DNA of 64,000 bases from JAFLTL01 sp964389525 (GCA_964389525.1 CAYMEX010000010.1:1-64000); one strand, 5' to 3'; numbered from the stretch's first letter, positions 17,418 to 27,261 are shown. Notes: generated from the sequence alone by a model not told the origin. Made by a program: numbers and translations.

Positions 17418-18506
17418 TTACGACTCGTGATAAGCCTTGAACCATTTTATAGTTTTCTCTATCCCCTCGGCGAGCGGTGTCGACGGCGTGAAACCGATGG
17501 CATCACGCAACGCCGTGCTGTCGGAATAGGTCATATAGACGTCTCCGGCCTGCATCGGCAACAACTCTTTCTCCGCCACAAGTCCCGTCGCTTTTTCTAT
17601 TGCCGAGATATAGTCGAGCAGACTGACCGGGCTGGAATTACCGACATTGTAGATCACGCAGGGAACTGCCTGATCCGATCGACCGCCATCTTTCACGCAG
17701 CGGCCGGGGACAACATCGGCAAGCCTTGCCATCGCCTCCACAACATCGTCGATATACGTGAAGTCACGGTACATATCGCCGCGATTATACACTTTGATCC
17801 TGCGACCGTGGAGTATCGCATCGGCAAAAAGATACGGCGACATGTCGGGACGCCCCCATGGGCCGTACACAGAGAAGAAACGCAGACCTGTGACAGGAAG
17901 ACCGTAGACGGCGGCATAGCTGTGAGCCATAAGCTCGTTGCTGCGCTTGGTCGCCGCATACAGGCTGACCGGCCTCGACGCGTCATCATCCTCCCGGTAG
18001 GGCAACTTCTCACTCATGCCATAGACGCTCGACGATGACGCGAAGATAAGGTGTCCGACTCCATTCAGGCGACATCCTTCAAGCACATTCAGAAACCCGG
18101 CAAGATTACTCTTAAGGTATGAGCGTGGATTCACAGTCGAATATCTCGCCGAAGCCTGAGCCGCAAGGTGAAAAACCACGTCAAACCCATGCCTGGTCAT
18201 AAGTGCCATGATCGCATCGTCGTCGGCAATGTCGATCTTGCTGAATGTGAATGTCGGCCATATCTCTGACCTGAACTCTTCAATGCACTCCCCCTCCGGG
18301 GCCGTGCCATCAGCAATTGTCACGCCAAGTTCACGCAATCGCGCCAACTTCAGCGCCGGATCGTAGTATCCGTTGAGGTTGTCAATGCCGACGATGTCGG
18401 CACCGTCACCCAATTCCTGCAAAAGCCGTCGGGCAAGGTGAAAGCCGATAAACCCGGCGACTCCGGTTATAAGTATTTTGCGCTTATGTTTCTCAGCGCT
18501 TTGCAT
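17418..18506 (-). CDS. UDP-glucuronate 4-epimerase-like NAD-dependent epimerase
   Basis: About 362 residues from the ATG at 18506, which overlaps the 3' end of rfbB by 14 bp; a longer in-frame start at 18572 lies well inside rfbB and is unlikely. Extended SDR: NAD-binding TGVAGFIGFH, catalytic Ser region FASSSSVYG and YAATK (YxxxK). The GYYDPALKLARL segment is characteristic of UDP-GlcA 4-epimerases, which make UDP-galacturonate. The ugd gene 14 bp downstream supplies the substrate. Confidence 0.88.
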   Translation of the reverse strand: MQSAEKHKRKILITGVAGFIGFHLARRLLQELGDGADIVGIDNLNGYYDPALKLARLRELGVTIADGTAPEGECIEEFRSEIWPTFTFSKIDIADDDAIMALMTRHGFDVVFHLAAQASARYSTVNPRSYLKSNLAGFLNVLEGCRLNGVGHLIFASSSSVYGMSEKLPYREDDDASRPVSLYAATKRSNELMAHSYAAVYGLPVTGLRFFSVYGPWGRPDMSPYLFADAILHGRRIKVYNRGDMYRDFTYIDDVVEAMARLADVVPGRCVKDGGRSDQAVPCVIYNVGNSSPVSLLDYISAIEKATGLVAEKELLPMQAGDVYMTYSDSTALRDAIGFTPSTPLAEGIEKTIKWFKAYHES

Positions 18507-19626
18507 ACATACTCTCGTAGTACTGCTCGTAGGCACCCGATGTGACGCGATCCATCCACTCCTGATTCTCAAGATACCATTTCACAGTACGCTCGATACC
18601 CTCCTCAAACTGAAGCGACGGTTCCCATCCAAGCTCACGCTGGAGTTTGCGCGAGTCGATGGCATAACGCAGATCGTGACCGGCACGGTCGGTGACGTAA
18701 GTGATCAGCTCGTCGGAATAGCCCTCAGGATTACCGAGCAAGCGATCAACCGTCTTGATTATCACCTTTATAATGTCGATATTTTTCCACTCGTTGAAGC
18801 CGCCGATATTGTATGTCTCGGCAATCTTTCCCTTATGGAATATAAGATCTATAGCACGGGCATGATCCTCAACATACAGCCAGTCGCGCACATTCTCCCC
18901 TTTGCCATATACAGGCAGAGGCTTGCGATGACGTATATTGTTGATAAATAATGGGATCAGCTTCTCGGGGAACTGATAGGGACCGTAGTTATTGGAGCAG
19001 TTGGTCACAATAGCCGGCATGCCGTAGGTGTCGTGATAAGACCTTACGAAATGGTCGCTCGAGGCCTTGGATGCGGAATACGGCGAATGCGGATTGTATT
19101 TTGTAGTCTCAAGGAAGAAGTCCTCTCCATAGGCATGGTGGTGCTCCGACGATGCCGTGGTCGTAAACGGCGACTCGATCCCCCCGGGTGAAGTTAGTTC
19201 AAGCGCGCCATACACCTCGTCGGTCGAGATATGATAGAACAGTTTTCCGTCATATTTCTCGGGAAGCGACTCCCAATACTCCTTTGCAGCCTGAAGCAAC
19301 GAAAGAGTACCCATCACATTGGTGCGGGCGAATGTAAACGGATCTTTGATCGAACGGTCGACATGACTTTCTGCGGCGAGGTGGATCACCCCGTCGATCT
19401 TATACTCTGCAAAAATGCGGCGCATCGCGTCAATGTCGACAATATCGGCCTTTACAAATGTGTAATTGGCTTTATCCTCGATATCCTTGAGATTCTCAAG
19501 ATTACCGGCGTATGTAAGTTTGTCGAGATTGACAATATGGTAATCCGGATACTTGTTGACGAAAAGTCTAACAACATGGCTGCCGATAAATCCGGCGCCG
19601 CCTGTGATCAGTATATTACGCTTCAT
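18493..19626 (-). CDS. rfbB: dTDP-glucose 4,6-dehydratase
   Basis: A 377-residue extended SDR for the second step of dTDP-L-rhamnose synthesis. Seen: GGAGFIGSHVV (NAD binding), LDKLTYAGNLENL, STDEVYG with the catalytic Asp-Glu pair, YSASK (YxxxK) and NCSNNYGPYQFPEKLIPL, all typical of RmlB. It overlaps rfbD by 11 bp upstream and the epimerase gene by 14 bp downstream, indicating translational coupling. Confidence 0.96.
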   Translation of the reverse strand: MKRNILITGGAGFIGSHVVRLFVNKYPDYHIVNLDKLTYAGNLENLKDIEDKANYTFVKADIVDIDAMRRIFAEYKIDGVIHLAAESHVDRSIKDPFTFARTNVMGTLSLLQAAKEYWESLPEKYDGKLFYHISTDEVYGALELTSPGGIESPFTTTASSEHHHAYGEDFFLETTKYNPHSPYSASKASSDHFVRSYHDTYGMPAIVTNCSNNYGPYQFPEKLIPLFINNIRHRKPLPVYGKGENVRDWLYVEDHARAIDLIFHKGKIAETYNIGGFNEWKNIDIIKVIIKTVDRLLGNPEGYSDELITYVTDRAGHDLRYAIDSRKLQRELGWEPSLQFEEGIERTVKWYLENQEWMDRVTSGAYEQYYESMYAKR

Positions 19627-20488
19627 TGTTTTTAAGGTTACTGATACATTTTTTCAACGAGTCGGTCCAGTATGGCACCTGTAAACCGAACGTTTCCTTG
19701 AATTTAGTCTTATCGAGCACGGAGTATGACGGACGTATTACCTTCGACGGAAATTCCGACGAGTGACACGGCTGAACGTCGCATTCCGTCTGGCCGCTTA
19801 TCTCCGCAATTGCTTTTGTAAAATCATACCATGAGCAGACGCCCTCATTAGAATAATGATATACGCCTTCGTTTCCGTCATACGCACGATTCTCGACAAT
19901 CCCGACGATTGCTCCGGCAAGATCGCGGGCGTATGTCGGAGTGCCGGTCTGATCAAACACGACCTTCAACTCAGGTTTAGTTGCCGTGAGCGTCAGCATA
20001 GTCTTGACGAAGTTTTTACCGTACTCCGAATAAAGCCATGCTGTCCTGAAAATCAACGCGCGGCAACCTGCTTCCGCAATATACCGCTCCCCTTTGAGTT
20101 TGGTGACACCATAAACTCCTGTGGGATTTGCCTCCTGATCCTCAGTGCACGGAGTGTTATTTACATTCCCGCCGAAAACATAGTCGGTGGAAAGGTGTAT
20201 CAGCACACCGTCGACATTCTTCACAGCTTCGGCCAGATTTGCAACCGCATCGGCATTCAGAACTTCAGCAAACGCAGCATCATCCTCTGCCTTATCCACA
20301 TTTGTGTAAGCCGCGCAGTTGATGACAATATCCACCCGGTTGTCTTTCACCGCCCTGCCGACAGCCTCACGGTCTGTGATATCAAGCTCGGCTACATCGG
20401 TGAAGATATAATTATCTTTGCTCTCTGCAGTTATATCGCGGATACAACTGCCAAGCTGACCATTTGCCCCTGTTACAAGTATGTTCAT
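19616..20488 (-). CDS. rfbD: dTDP-4-dehydrorhamnose reductase
   Basis: About 290 residues from the ATG at 20488 (MNILVTGANGQLG). I prefer this to the frame's upstream start at 20536, because it begins at the Rossmann motif and lies 4 bp after the rfbC stop. It catalyses the last, NAD(P)H-dependent step to dTDP-L-rhamnose. Motifs: STDYVFGG, GVYGVTKLKGE (YxxxK) and FRTAWLYSEYGKNF, all typical of RmlD. Confidence 0.95.
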   Translation of the reverse strand: MNILVTGANGQLGSCIRDITAESKDNYIFTDVAELDITDREAVGRAVKDNRVDIVINCAAYTNVDKAEDDAAFAEVLNADAVANLAEAVKNVDGVLIHLSTDYVFGGNVNNTPCTEDQEANPTGVYGVTKLKGERYIAEAGCRALIFRTAWLYSEYGKNFVKTMLTLTATKPELKVVFDQTGTPTYARDLAGAIVGIVENRAYDGNEGVYHYSNEGVCSWYDFTKAIAEISGQTECDVQPCHSSEFPSKVIRPSYSVLDKTKFKETFGLQVPYWTDSLKKCISNLKNNEA

Positions 20489-20492
20489 CTTT

Positions 20493-21062
20493 TCAGCAGT
20501 TCTCATTAAAGATAAAAGGACTCTGGAAATCAGCAAGCAATGGATGACGGGTATCTTTTTCAGACAGCAGCGCGTTTTCCACCGGAATTTTCCAGTCTAT
20601 GCCAAGCGACTCATCCTTTATCGAAATGCCGCCATCGGCCTGAGGCGCATAATAGTTGTCACACTTATACTGAAAGACCGCAGTCTCACTCAACACCGCA
20701 AAACCATGCGCAAAGCCACGCGGCACGAAAAACTGCAGATGATTGTCTTCTGTCAGCTCAACAGCCACATGCTTGCCGTAGGTAGGCGAGCCGACACGAA
20801 GATCGACTGCCACATCAAGCACACGCCCTTTGACGCATCTGACAAGCTTGGCCTGTGTGTAGGGAGGAGCCTGAAAATGCAACCCGCGCATGACGCCATA
20901 GCTCGACATGGATTCATTGTCCTGCACGAAATCAACTTTCGCAACCTTCTCCTCAAATTCTTTCTTACTAAATGACTCGAGGAAATATCCACGCGCGTCC
21001 TCAAACACTTTCGGACGTATAACGCAAACTCCTTCTATATCTGTTTTAATGACTTCAATCAT
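20493..21062 (-). CDS. rfbC: dTDP-4-dehydrorhamnose 3,5-epimerase
   Basis: About 189 residues from the ATG at 21062 (MIEVIKTDIEG); the frame continues to a TTG at 21071, which is unlikely. A cupin-fold epimerase: PKVFEDARGYFLE near the start, VQDNESMSSYGVMRGLHFQ with the catalytic His, and FVPRGFAHGFAVLSETAVFQYK with the catalytic Tyr region. Third step of dTDP-rhamnose synthesis. The gap to rfbA is 5 bp. Confidence 0.95.
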   Translation of the reverse strand: MIEVIKTDIEGVCVIRPKVFEDARGYFLESFSKKEFEEKVAKVDFVQDNESMSSYGVMRGLHFQAPPYTQAKLVRCVKGRVLDVAVDLRVGSPTYGKHVAVELTEDNHLQFFVPRGFAHGFAVLSETAVFQYKCDNYYAPQADGGISIKDESLGIDWKIPVENALLSEKDTRHPLLADFQSPFIFNENC

Positions 21063-21067
21063 ATTTT

Positions 21068-21976
21068 TCAATAATCAAGGTTGATATCCCCGGTCCGCTC
21101 AATATCGTCAATAACTTTCAGCAGATACTGTCCGTATGGATTCTTTAGCATCGGCTGAGCCACTTCCCTCAGCTTCTGCTCCGAAATCCACCCTTTACGA
21201 TACGCGATACCCTCAAGACAACCGACCTTCAATCCCTGACGTTTTTCAATTGTCTCGATATAGGATCCTGCCTCGGCAAGAGAGTCATGTGTCCCGGTAT
21301 CGAGCCATGCAAATCCACGCCCAAGCAACTGTATTTTAAGCTCGCCGTCATCAAGGAAGCGCTGATTGACAGTGGTGATTTCCAGCTCACCGCGAGCCGA
21401 CGGCTTTATCTCCCGAGCCACATCCACAACCTTGTTCGGATAGAAATACAGCCCTACGACTGCATAATTTGACTTCGGATTCTTCGGCTTTTCTTCAATA
21501 CTCAGGCAATTACCGTCTTTATCAAACGACGCAACACCATAGCGTTCTGGGTCATTCACCCAATATCCGAACACAGTGGCCTTCTTTTGCTCTTCGGCGG
21601 CTCTGACTGCATCTTTTAGTTTCTCGACAAATCCGGCACCATGGAAGATATTGTCTCCCAGAACAAGACACGCCGCATCATTGCCGATAAACTCCTTGCC
21701 TATGATAAATGCCTGAGCCAGTCCGTCGGGCGAAGGCTGCACCGCATATTCAAGATTAACGCCGAAATCACTTCCGTCACCAAGCAGCCGCTTGAACGAC
21801 TCCATGTCGTGAGGCGTAGTGATGATAAGTATGTCTCTGATACCGGCAAGCATCAGCACCGACATCGGATAATAAATCATCGGTTTGTCGTAGACCGGCA
21901 AAAGCTGCTTGCTCACCCCTTTCGTTATCGGATAGAGACGCGTTCCGCTTCCACCTGCAAGTATGATGCCCTTCAT
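21068..21976 (-). CDS. rfbA: Glucose-1-phosphate thymidylyltransferase
   Basis: A 302-residue nucleotidyltransferase making dTDP-glucose from dTTP and glucose-1-phosphate. GGSGTRLYPITKGVSKQLLP is the nucleotide-binding signature; LVLGDNIFHG and VFGYWVNDPERYGV are also typical, and length is normal. First gene of the rfbACDB set, 3 bp after the Wzz gene. Confidence 0.97.
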   Translation of the reverse strand: MKGIILAGGSGTRLYPITKGVSKQLLPVYDKPMIYYPMSVLMLAGIRDILIITTPHDMESFKRLLGDGSDFGVNLEYAVQPSPDGLAQAFIIGKEFIGNDAACLVLGDNIFHGAGFVEKLKDAVRAAEEQKKATVFGYWVNDPERYGVASFDKDGNCLSIEEKPKNPKSNYAVVGLYFYPNKVVDVAREIKPSARGELEITTVNQRFLDDGELKIQLLGRGFAWLDTGTHDSLAEAGSYIETIEKRQGLKVGCLEGIAYRKGWISEQKLREVAQPMLKNPYGQYLLKVIDDIERTGDINLDY

Positions 21977-21979
21977 TGT

Positions 21980-23158
21980 CTATGATTGTTTGTTGATTTC
22001 TTCTTTTTTACTCTTAAACGTTTTCATAAGAGGCGGCACGATAAGCGCATAACCTAATGCACCGAACACCCCGAGGAAAGCAAGTCCAAGGATTATCATC
22101 ATGCGATTAGGTTTCGCGGCTTTAAATGGTACCACCGCAGGCTGCATAACAGTGAATACAGGCGTACTTTCCTGCACTTTCACCTCTGCCATCTGCACCT
22201 GTTGTGAAGTCGAATTGTAGAGATTATATGCCAGTGTGGCCTCATTCTGCAGTCTTTCAAGATCTATTGCGGCCGAACGAAGCACGATACCCTGATTTCG
22301 GTCCACCGCCTTGGCATATGCCTGCTGTGCTTCATAATAACGCTGCTGAGCCTCCTGATTGATCTGTCGCGCAAACGCAAGGTCATGGCGTGCCTTGTTC
22401 GTGCGATAGGCTGTCACAAAATCCGTCAGCCGGTTGGCCACCGTATCAGCCAGGCTTGCGGCCGCGAGTGCATCCTGCATCGTTACAGAAATGTTGATCA
22501 GCTGGGTCTTCGTGTCAACCGAAACACTTACGCACGAGTTTACGAGTCCGACAAGTCCGTTCTGATTTTTGGTCAACCGCATGGAGTTCGGCTGAATAAG
22601 ATCTACGTTTTCAGCTAAACTGTCAACAGACACAGCTACGGTCTGTTGTCCCGCCGGAGCAGGAAGATCAGGCGAACCTCCCTCCATCATTGCAGCTATC
22701 CGACCGGGAAATCCGGTTATCACACTCCACCATGGGCGCGAAGTGTGCTGAGACAATATCTTTTTGAGAGAAAGCTCCTCATTATCCTTTATTCCTGTCG
22801 GCAATTCGACATCAGCAAGAGCCAATGCAAACGGCACCGATCTAACCACATCCGGGTAAAGCCCCGGGTACACGGCGTCTCTTCCTCCTGTATTGCCTGC
22901 CGCTCCGCCAAATCCCGCGAGTGCGGCGAGAGCTCCCATCGAGCTTCCTCCCCTTGCACCGGTTGATTCCGGTACAAGCGTCACAGTAGCCACATACTCT
23001 TTAGGTATTGAGAAAGCAACCACAATACCGACAGCCGCAGCAATCAGACCGCATTTCAAGACAAAACGACGTTTGTCCCACAGCTTGACAGCAAGTTCGA
23101 CAAGATCTATCTCTTCTTCCTGAATCTCCGGCTGGTCTATTTCTTTATCTTTTGTCAT
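21980..23158 (-). CDS. Wzz-type chain-length determinant protein
   Basis: A 392-residue inner-membrane polysaccharide co-polymerase. Membrane helices lie near 36-55 (VLKCGLIAAAVGIVVAF) and 355-375 (RMMIILGLAFLGVFGALG), the second preceded by the usual Pro-rich PFKAAKPN. Between them is a periplasmic domain with a long coiled coil (about 250-310) and an odd Gly-rich segment near 70-92 (GARGGSSMGALAALAGFGG). There is no C-terminal tyrosine-kinase domain. It probably works with the SLBB exporter encoded 17 bp upstream to set polymer length. Confidence 0.9.
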   Translation of the reverse strand: MTKDKEIDQPEIQEEEIDLVELAVKLWDKRRFVLKCGLIAAAVGIVVAFSIPKEYVATVTLVPESTGARGGSSMGALAALAGFGGAAGNTGGRDAVYPGLYPDVVRSVPFALALADVELPTGIKDNEELSLKKILSQHTSRPWWSVITGFPGRIAAMMEGGSPDLPAPAGQQTVAVSVDSLAENVDLIQPNSMRLTKNQNGLVGLVNSCVSVSVDTKTQLINISVTMQDALAAASLADTVANRLTDFVTAYRTNKARHDLAFARQINQEAQQRYYEAQQAYAKAVDRNQGIVLRSAAIDLERLQNEATLAYNLYNSTSQQVQMAEVKVQESTPVFTVMQPAVVPFKAAKPNRMMIILGLAFLGVFGALGYALIVPPLMKTFKSKKEEINKQS

Positions 23159-23174
23159 AGTAGCTGTCGTGTCA

Positions 23175-25718
23175 TCACTTGATCAGGTTAATAATGGATG
23201 CAGCCATTGTAGCGAGCGAAGCCGCTGACGTACCGATAGAAAGCCATTTCTGCACATTATTAGCATTATCCTTCTGAGGTTTGGTCGGGACTATAATCTG
23301 GCATCCCGGCTCGATCACCGCATTCTTGCCTTTTTCGACATGGCCGTTCATATACACGACAAAAGCCTTTCCTTTATTTGCGTGATCGCCGAATCCTCCG
23401 GCCTGTTCGATATAATACTTCAGATTCTTATTAGGCATATATACTACAGAATTCGGATAAAGTACATCACCCGTAATCTTCACCGTATTAACCAACTCAG
23501 GCACTACAAGTTCATCGCCATCCTGAAGTACGAGATCTTCCGGACATCCGGGATTTGCCAGTGCCTTGTCAAGATTTATTCCGATAGGATATGAATCGCT
23601 TGTCAGCAGGTTGGCTGTAGAAATCGAATCAGCACCCGCCGATGAAAGCGCAAGACGAAGTGACTCGTCACGAGCGACCTTTTCTTCAGCAGTAAGTTTA
23701 CGCGTCAGATGTGCACCTTTAAGATATGCAAAATCCGATATTCCTCCGGCACGTCTTACCAAGTCGCTAAGTCGCTCTGAGCGGTTTCCAAGCGTATAAA
23801 AGCCCTCAAACGGCACCTCTCCCGAAACTTTCACACGGCGCTGAGGAACATAAGCCGGAGAATGACGCACATCGATAACATCGTTCGGTTCAAGCACAAA
23901 CTTGTCACCTCCGTCAACAACAAGTCCCTTGCTGATCTGTATCGAATAGTTCACAGCAATTTTCCCGTCAATATCTGTAGCCGATGGATCCACAACTCGA
24001 CGCGACACATCTACTTTTGCATCCGACGCTCCCTCAAGCAAGCCGCCGGCAAGCATGATAAGATCCTCGACAGTTGTTCCCTCAGCATACGCATATGACC
24101 CTGGCTTGGCAACTTCACCCAATATCATAAAATCACCTTTGGGGTCCAAATCCTGAACAGAGGATATCATTAGCACATCATTTGGCTTCAAAGTTACATC
24201 GGGCTTTGTTCCGCCAAGTATCGCACCAAGATCCAGTGCCACGACCTCTACCATACGGTCATCGCCCTCTCTGTAGAGTTGGGCGCGCCCGGAGAATGCG
24301 TCCTCCCTCAGTCCGTCGGCCTTCGCTATAAGATCCTTTACCGTAACGACATCGGTGCCGATCGCATACTTACCCGGACGGAAAACCGCTCCCGCGATAT
24401 CCACACGATTGTCATAACGGTTTATCCCTTCCTGCACTACAACGAGGTCGCCGTCATCAAGGCGCGTTGTTTCAAAATCCGCAGCCTCGACTGTGACAAC
24501 CGACTTACCTTTGCCTGTAGAGCGTTCAAGCGAAAGGCGGTCTCCATAAGCGTTTCCTGTCAGGCCTCCGGCATATTCGATGAGATCAGAAAGCGTCTCA
24601 CCTTTTTTCATCTCATAACTCATCGGTCGCTTGACGCTACCGTCAATCTTCACGATTCGATCATATGGCGACACTATCACTACATCATTTTCCTGTAGCC
24701 GGATATCTCCCTCCGACTTGCCGTCAAACAGAAACTCATACAAGTCGGCACTGGCGATACGGCGTCCGTTTCTCATCACCTCTATCGATCGAAGCGATCC
24801 GGTTGGAGCGATGCCACCGGCATTGTACACTGCAGAAAATAGCGTCGAGAACGGCGACATACGGTAAGTTCCGGGAGTCATAACCTCACCCATCACGTTC
24901 ACCTGTATCGAACGAAGCTGGCCGAGAGTAAGAGAGATTTCTGAGGCATCAGCCTCGATATCGGCATATATCGACGATAACGCATTTTTAACGCGTTCAT
25001 TCGCCTCCTTTACCGTAAGACCGCTAAGATAAACAGGTCCAACCTGACTTACAATTATGTTTCCCTCCGGATTGATTGTCTCCCTTATGTTGTTTTCATT
25101 ATTACCCCATATGTTGATCACGACCTCATCACCGGGACCCAATCGGTAATCCTCGGGCGTAGCCATATTCACATTAGGTTCAAACGTAAGATTGCGGCTT
25201 CTGAAAATATCATGTCCGAACACCTGCGGTATAGGCTCGATCGACAACAGACTGTTGTAAGTCGCCGAGTCGACCGGAACGGTCGACTCCGTGCCGGGCA
25301 TATAAACGATCGCTCCGTTTGCATCCCTTACATAATATCCTTCACGTTCGGCACGCGCTTTCAGTGCAGCCACATCCTCGTTTACAGTTTTTTTGCTGAT
25401 GGTGTCCGACGGCACTGTTGTTGTTCCTCCGGCAATCCTCGACGTAGCACTACCGTTTTCCTCAAGCGGCTTTTTAGCTGCTTTCGCAGCAGCATCCGGC
25501 CCCTGCTTCTCGATCGTTTTTTTCACGCGTTCGAGCTGTTCCTGGCTCACTCCACGAGAAAACAATTCTTTTCCTATCTGCTGCTGGCTCTTACCTTGAG
25601 CGGTTGCAGTTCTAACATAACTTATAACCTGCTGATCGGTCATCTTGGCCAGCGCCACAGCACCGCCTCCGATCAGCAGTGCCAAAGCAATCGATATATT
25701 TCTAACGCTTTTCTTCAT
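23175..25718 (-). CDS. SLBB-domain outer-membrane polysaccharide export protein (Wza class)
   Basis: About 847 residues from the ATG at 25718, at the start of a signal peptide (MKKSVRNISIALALLIGGG); an upstream TTG at 25742 is less likely. No lipobox Cys, unlike E. coli Wza. After the signal is a short charged helical region (QQVISYVRTATAQGKSQQQI), then a Poly_export domain (YRLGPGDEVVINIWG) and about six SLBB repeats, each with a G-x-V-x-x-P-G-x-Y-like core. A C-terminal hydrophobic helix (ASLATMAASIINLI) could be the outer-membrane pore helix. The high SLBB count is like Bacteroidales capsule exporters. Confidence 0.9.
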   Translation of the reverse strand: MKKSVRNISIALALLIGGGAVALAKMTDQQVISYVRTATAQGKSQQQIGKELFSRGVSQEQLERVKKTIEKQGPDAAAKAAKKPLEENGSATSRIAGGTTTVPSDTISKKTVNEDVAALKARAEREGYYVRDANGAIVYMPGTESTVPVDSATYNSLLSIEPIPQVFGHDIFRSRNLTFEPNVNMATPEDYRLGPGDEVVINIWGNNENNIRETINPEGNIIVSQVGPVYLSGLTVKEANERVKNALSSIYADIEADASEISLTLGQLRSIQVNVMGEVMTPGTYRMSPFSTLFSAVYNAGGIAPTGSLRSIEVMRNGRRIASADLYEFLFDGKSEGDIRLQENDVVIVSPYDRIVKIDGSVKRPMSYEMKKGETLSDLIEYAGGLTGNAYGDRLSLERSTGKGKSVVTVEAADFETTRLDDGDLVVVQEGINRYDNRVDIAGAVFRPGKYAIGTDVVTVKDLIAKADGLREDAFSGRAQLYREGDDRMVEVVALDLGAILGGTKPDVTLKPNDVLMISSVQDLDPKGDFMILGEVAKPGSYAYAEGTTVEDLIMLAGGLLEGASDAKVDVSRRVVDPSATDIDGKIAVNYSIQISKGLVVDGGDKFVLEPNDVIDVRHSPAYVPQRRVKVSGEVPFEGFYTLGNRSERLSDLVRRAGGISDFAYLKGAHLTRKLTAEEKVARDESLRLALSSAGADSISTANLLTSDSYPIGINLDKALANPGCPEDLVLQDGDELVVPELVNTVKITGDVLYPNSVVYMPNKNLKYYIEQAGGFGDHANKGKAFVVYMNGHVEKGKNAVIEPGCQIIVPTKPQKDNANNVQKWLSIGTSAASLATMAASIINLIK

Positions 25719-25775
25719 TTCCGATAAAAACCGGCGATGCAAAACCGGGAGTTATTCCTTATTATATAAACTAAT

Positions 25776-26909
25776 TCACTTGTATTGGTTCTCTACAGAT
25801 ATGTGCAGTCTGCGCTCTCTGGCCTTGATCATTCTTGTCAGCCACATGTTGAAAAGCACGAAAGCGACAACATCAATCACCATGATGATCGTTGAGTTGA
25901 TAAACTGCGAGAGTGCGACATTAAAGGCGATGAACACAGCCGACACCAGCAATATTACAGGCATGGCAGTACGCTGCCTGATACCTAATGCCAACAATTT
26001 ATGGTGTATATGACATTTGTCCGGGAGAAACGGATTGCGTCCGGCTCTGACCCTATGAATATAGACTCTCACGACATCAAAGCATGGGACAATCAGCGGA
26101 GAATATGCAAGCACAATAGGATTCATATCTACAATATTTACCCTCGGTATCATGCACATCTTCACCATCAGGATTGCGAGAATAGCACCAGTTGTCAGAG
26201 CACCGGTGTCTCCCATAAATATCTTTTTTCCGACCTTAGCCTCACCAAATACATTATAATAGAAGAACGGTACAAGCGTACCCAGTGCGGCAAAAGCGAT
26301 AAGCGAGAAAATCATCTCTCCGACAGCAAAGAACACGATGCCATAAAACAGCAATGCAATACCGCAAAGTCCCGACGCAAGACCATCTATTCCGTCTATC
26401 AGATTCACGGCATTGACAATAAGAACAAATGCAAGCACAGTGATAAGCCACGCCAACGGCAACGGCAATTGCGACATAAACATGAAACCATGCAGGTCAT
26501 CCACCATAAGCCCCGACAAAGCTATAAGAATGCCGGAAAGGATCTGCGCTACGAACTTTGCACGATATCTCACACCGATCAGATCATCAGCCATACCGAC
26601 AAGATACATGATCATAAGCGTACACAAGCCGAAACACAACTGCTGCGGTGCTCTTGAAAGCTCGTCAAAAACCGAACCGTCATAAAACAGAGCATTGATC
26701 CCGGCTATAAAAGCGATCGAAAGAAATATCGCCGGGACAAATGCTATACCGCCAAGGCGTGGCACGATGCCCTGATGGATCTTTCGTTCATCAGGTACAT
26801 CAAAAAGCTGTTTGCGAAATGCAATCAGCAATATCTGCGGTATCAGGACACCTGTGACAATCACACTTATCAGAGACACTGATAATACGTTGGCCATCCA
26901 AGATTCCAT
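25776..26909 (-). CDS. Undecaprenyl-phosphate sugar-1-phosphate transferase (WecA/MraY family)
   Basis: A 377-residue polytopic membrane protein with about 10-11 helices. Motifs: GMADDLIGV, NLIDGIDGLASG, IFMGDTGAL and the cytoplasmic PDKCHIHHKL, all from the GlcNAc-1-P transferase family (WecA/TagO/RgpG). It loads the first sugar phosphate onto undecaprenyl phosphate to start polymer assembly. First gene of the operon, 57 bp ahead of the exporter, with a consensus promoter at 26993-27024. The sugar donor (GlcNAc or other HexNAc) is inferred. Confidence 0.9.
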   Translation of the reverse strand: MESWMANVLSVSLISVIVTGVLIPQILLIAFRKQLFDVPDERKIHQGIVPRLGGIAFVPAIFLSIAFIAGINALFYDGSVFDELSRAPQQLCFGLCTLMIMYLVGMADDLIGVRYRAKFVAQILSGILIALSGLMVDDLHGFMFMSQLPLPLAWLITVLAFVLIVNAVNLIDGIDGLASGLCGIALLFYGIVFFAVGEMIFSLIAFAALGTLVPFFYYNVFGEAKVGKKIFMGDTGALTTGAILAILMVKMCMIPRVNIVDMNPIVLAYSPLIVPCFDVVRVYIHRVRAGRNPFLPDKCHIHHKLLALGIRQRTAMPVILLVSAVFIAFNVALSQFINSTIIMVIDVVAFVLFNMWLTRMIKARERRLHISVENQYK

Positions 26910-26992
26910 ATTACTCGTTTTTGTATGATTCTGTGTGAGTCACCTGTCGGGGAACGACAGCTTTCAGCACACGTGAGCTACTCCATTTTTAG

Positions 26993-27024
26993 CAAAAATA
27001 ACATTTATATCATACAATTCCAAA
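26993..27024 (-). promoter_or_regulatory. Promoter of the surface-polysaccharide operon
   Basis: Minus strand: TTTG (27021-27024), exactly 20 bp, TATTTTTG (26993-27000). The leader of about 75 nt contains a small hairpin CTGTCG-TTCCC-CGACAG (26944-26960). No promoter-flanking inverted repeats were seen. Confidence 0.75.
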
Positions 27025-27246
27025 CAACAGACCTTTTCATTGTGTATTTTTTCAACAAACATATCCGCATTTTCCTACACTCGCATGACACACGTCACTA
27101 AATCACGCAGAAAAAAGGCGTTAACAAACACTCTATTTTGCCAAACGGCGATACTCAGAAGCCTTTTTACGGAAGATTTCCTGTAGATGCCATATTGCAG
27201 GTGATTTTTTCCACCATTTAGTTCGACAGATTGCATCGCAAAAACT

Positions 27247-27254
27247 TACCTTTG
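27247..27254 (+). promoter_or_regulatory. Candidate -7 element for the amidase operon
   Basis: TACCTTTG followed by C, a full TAnnTTTG match, but only 7 bp before the ATG at 27262. A leaderless or near-leaderless mRNA is implied if it is used. No TTTG at 19-21 bp spacing. Confidence 0.45.
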
Positions 27255-27261
27255 CAATGAT

